Positions 63,923 through 64,000 of a stretch of 64,000 nucleotides of DNA are shown here, in pieces (position 1 is the stretch's first letter; each line of letters starts with the position of its first letter). Source of the stretch: Serripes groenlandicus (taxonomy: Eukaryota; Mollusca; Bivalvia; Cardiida; Cardiidae); contig JASEVX010000006.1 of NCBI GenBank assembly GCA_031761405.1, positions 32,987,359 through 33,051,358 of the forward strand. Reading direction: 5' to 3'. Position numbers and translations under genes: made by a program. Below the pieces are notes generated by a model. The model saw only the letters and a list, made by a program, of their open reading frames with translations, did not search any database and was not told the DNA's origin.

Positions 63923-64000
63923 AACAAGATGGCCATTTAAGATGGCCCTAAACTGATCAACTGAATATTTCTAAAGTGTTTACCTAAACGAGTCTATGTA
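63923..64000 (+). mobile_element. H12: 5' end of an H-type element, cut by the window edge
   Basis: AACAAGATGGCCAT-TTAAG-ATGGCC hairpin and CTGATCAACTGAA. The rest lies beyond the window. Confidence 0.7.

Overview
This is a repeat-saturated stretch of animal nuclear DNA with one clear protein-coding gene. The repeat types point to a bivalve mollusc: tRNA-headed SINEs with an (ATCA)/(CATT) tail, interspersed elements starting AACAAGAG or ACTAGA that carry GACG/ACGG-type tetranucleotide runs near the 3' end (like the oyster pearl / DINE-1 / Helentron-associated elements), and repeats carrying GACCTTGACC or CCATAACT motifs. The species cannot be fixed from the sequence alone.

The gene lies at 37739-39067 (+). 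It has a single coding exon for a 442-residue class A (rhodopsin-like) neuropeptide GPCR of FMRFamide-receptor-like type. A probable 3' splice acceptor sits 5 bases before the ATG and an AATAAA about 100 bases after the stop. Nearly all other open frames fall inside repeats.

The rest is layered mobile DNA. (1) About 85 copies or fragments of a ~230-bp MITE, TTAA-CCCTTTCCC...GGGAAAGGG-TTAA, lie in both orientations throughout. Its TTAA target and CCC/GGG ends suggest a piggyBac-type non-autonomous element. (2) About 20 rolling-circle-like elements (H and B series below) belong to several unrelated-looking families but share one terminal grammar: AACAAGAG or ACTAGA, a short hairpin, a subterminal repeat, a body often made of tandem units, then the inverse of the subterminal repeat followed by A-rich DNA. 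Occupied and empty sites inside the window show insertion without target duplication. (3) About 16 tRNA-derived SINEs, some with 12-14 bp target duplications. (4) hAT-like and Tc1/mariner-like non-autonomous elements, including a 33-bp hAT remnant made only of its two ends. (5) Tandem arrays: 85/86-bp (3135-4815), 52-bp (26649-27260), 480-bp (6806-11040) and several small ones seeded inside MITEs.

Layout: 1-6 kb MITEs, SINEs and the 85/86-bp array; 6-14 kb a nest of H elements; 14-29 kb dense MITEs with a cryptic 1.56-kb H element at 23.5-25.1 kb and the 52-bp array; 29.4-31.1 kb a full H element; 31-37 kb hAT elements and old MITEs; 37.7-39.1 kb the GPCR; 39-48 kb MITEs; 48-57 kb H, B and G elements nested in MITEs; 57-64 kb MITEs, SINEs and a Tc1-like element inside an H element inside a MITE. 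Two patterns stand out: the shared grammar of the H/B/G elements, and their strand bias (nearly all H/B/G on +, all recognised SINEs on -).
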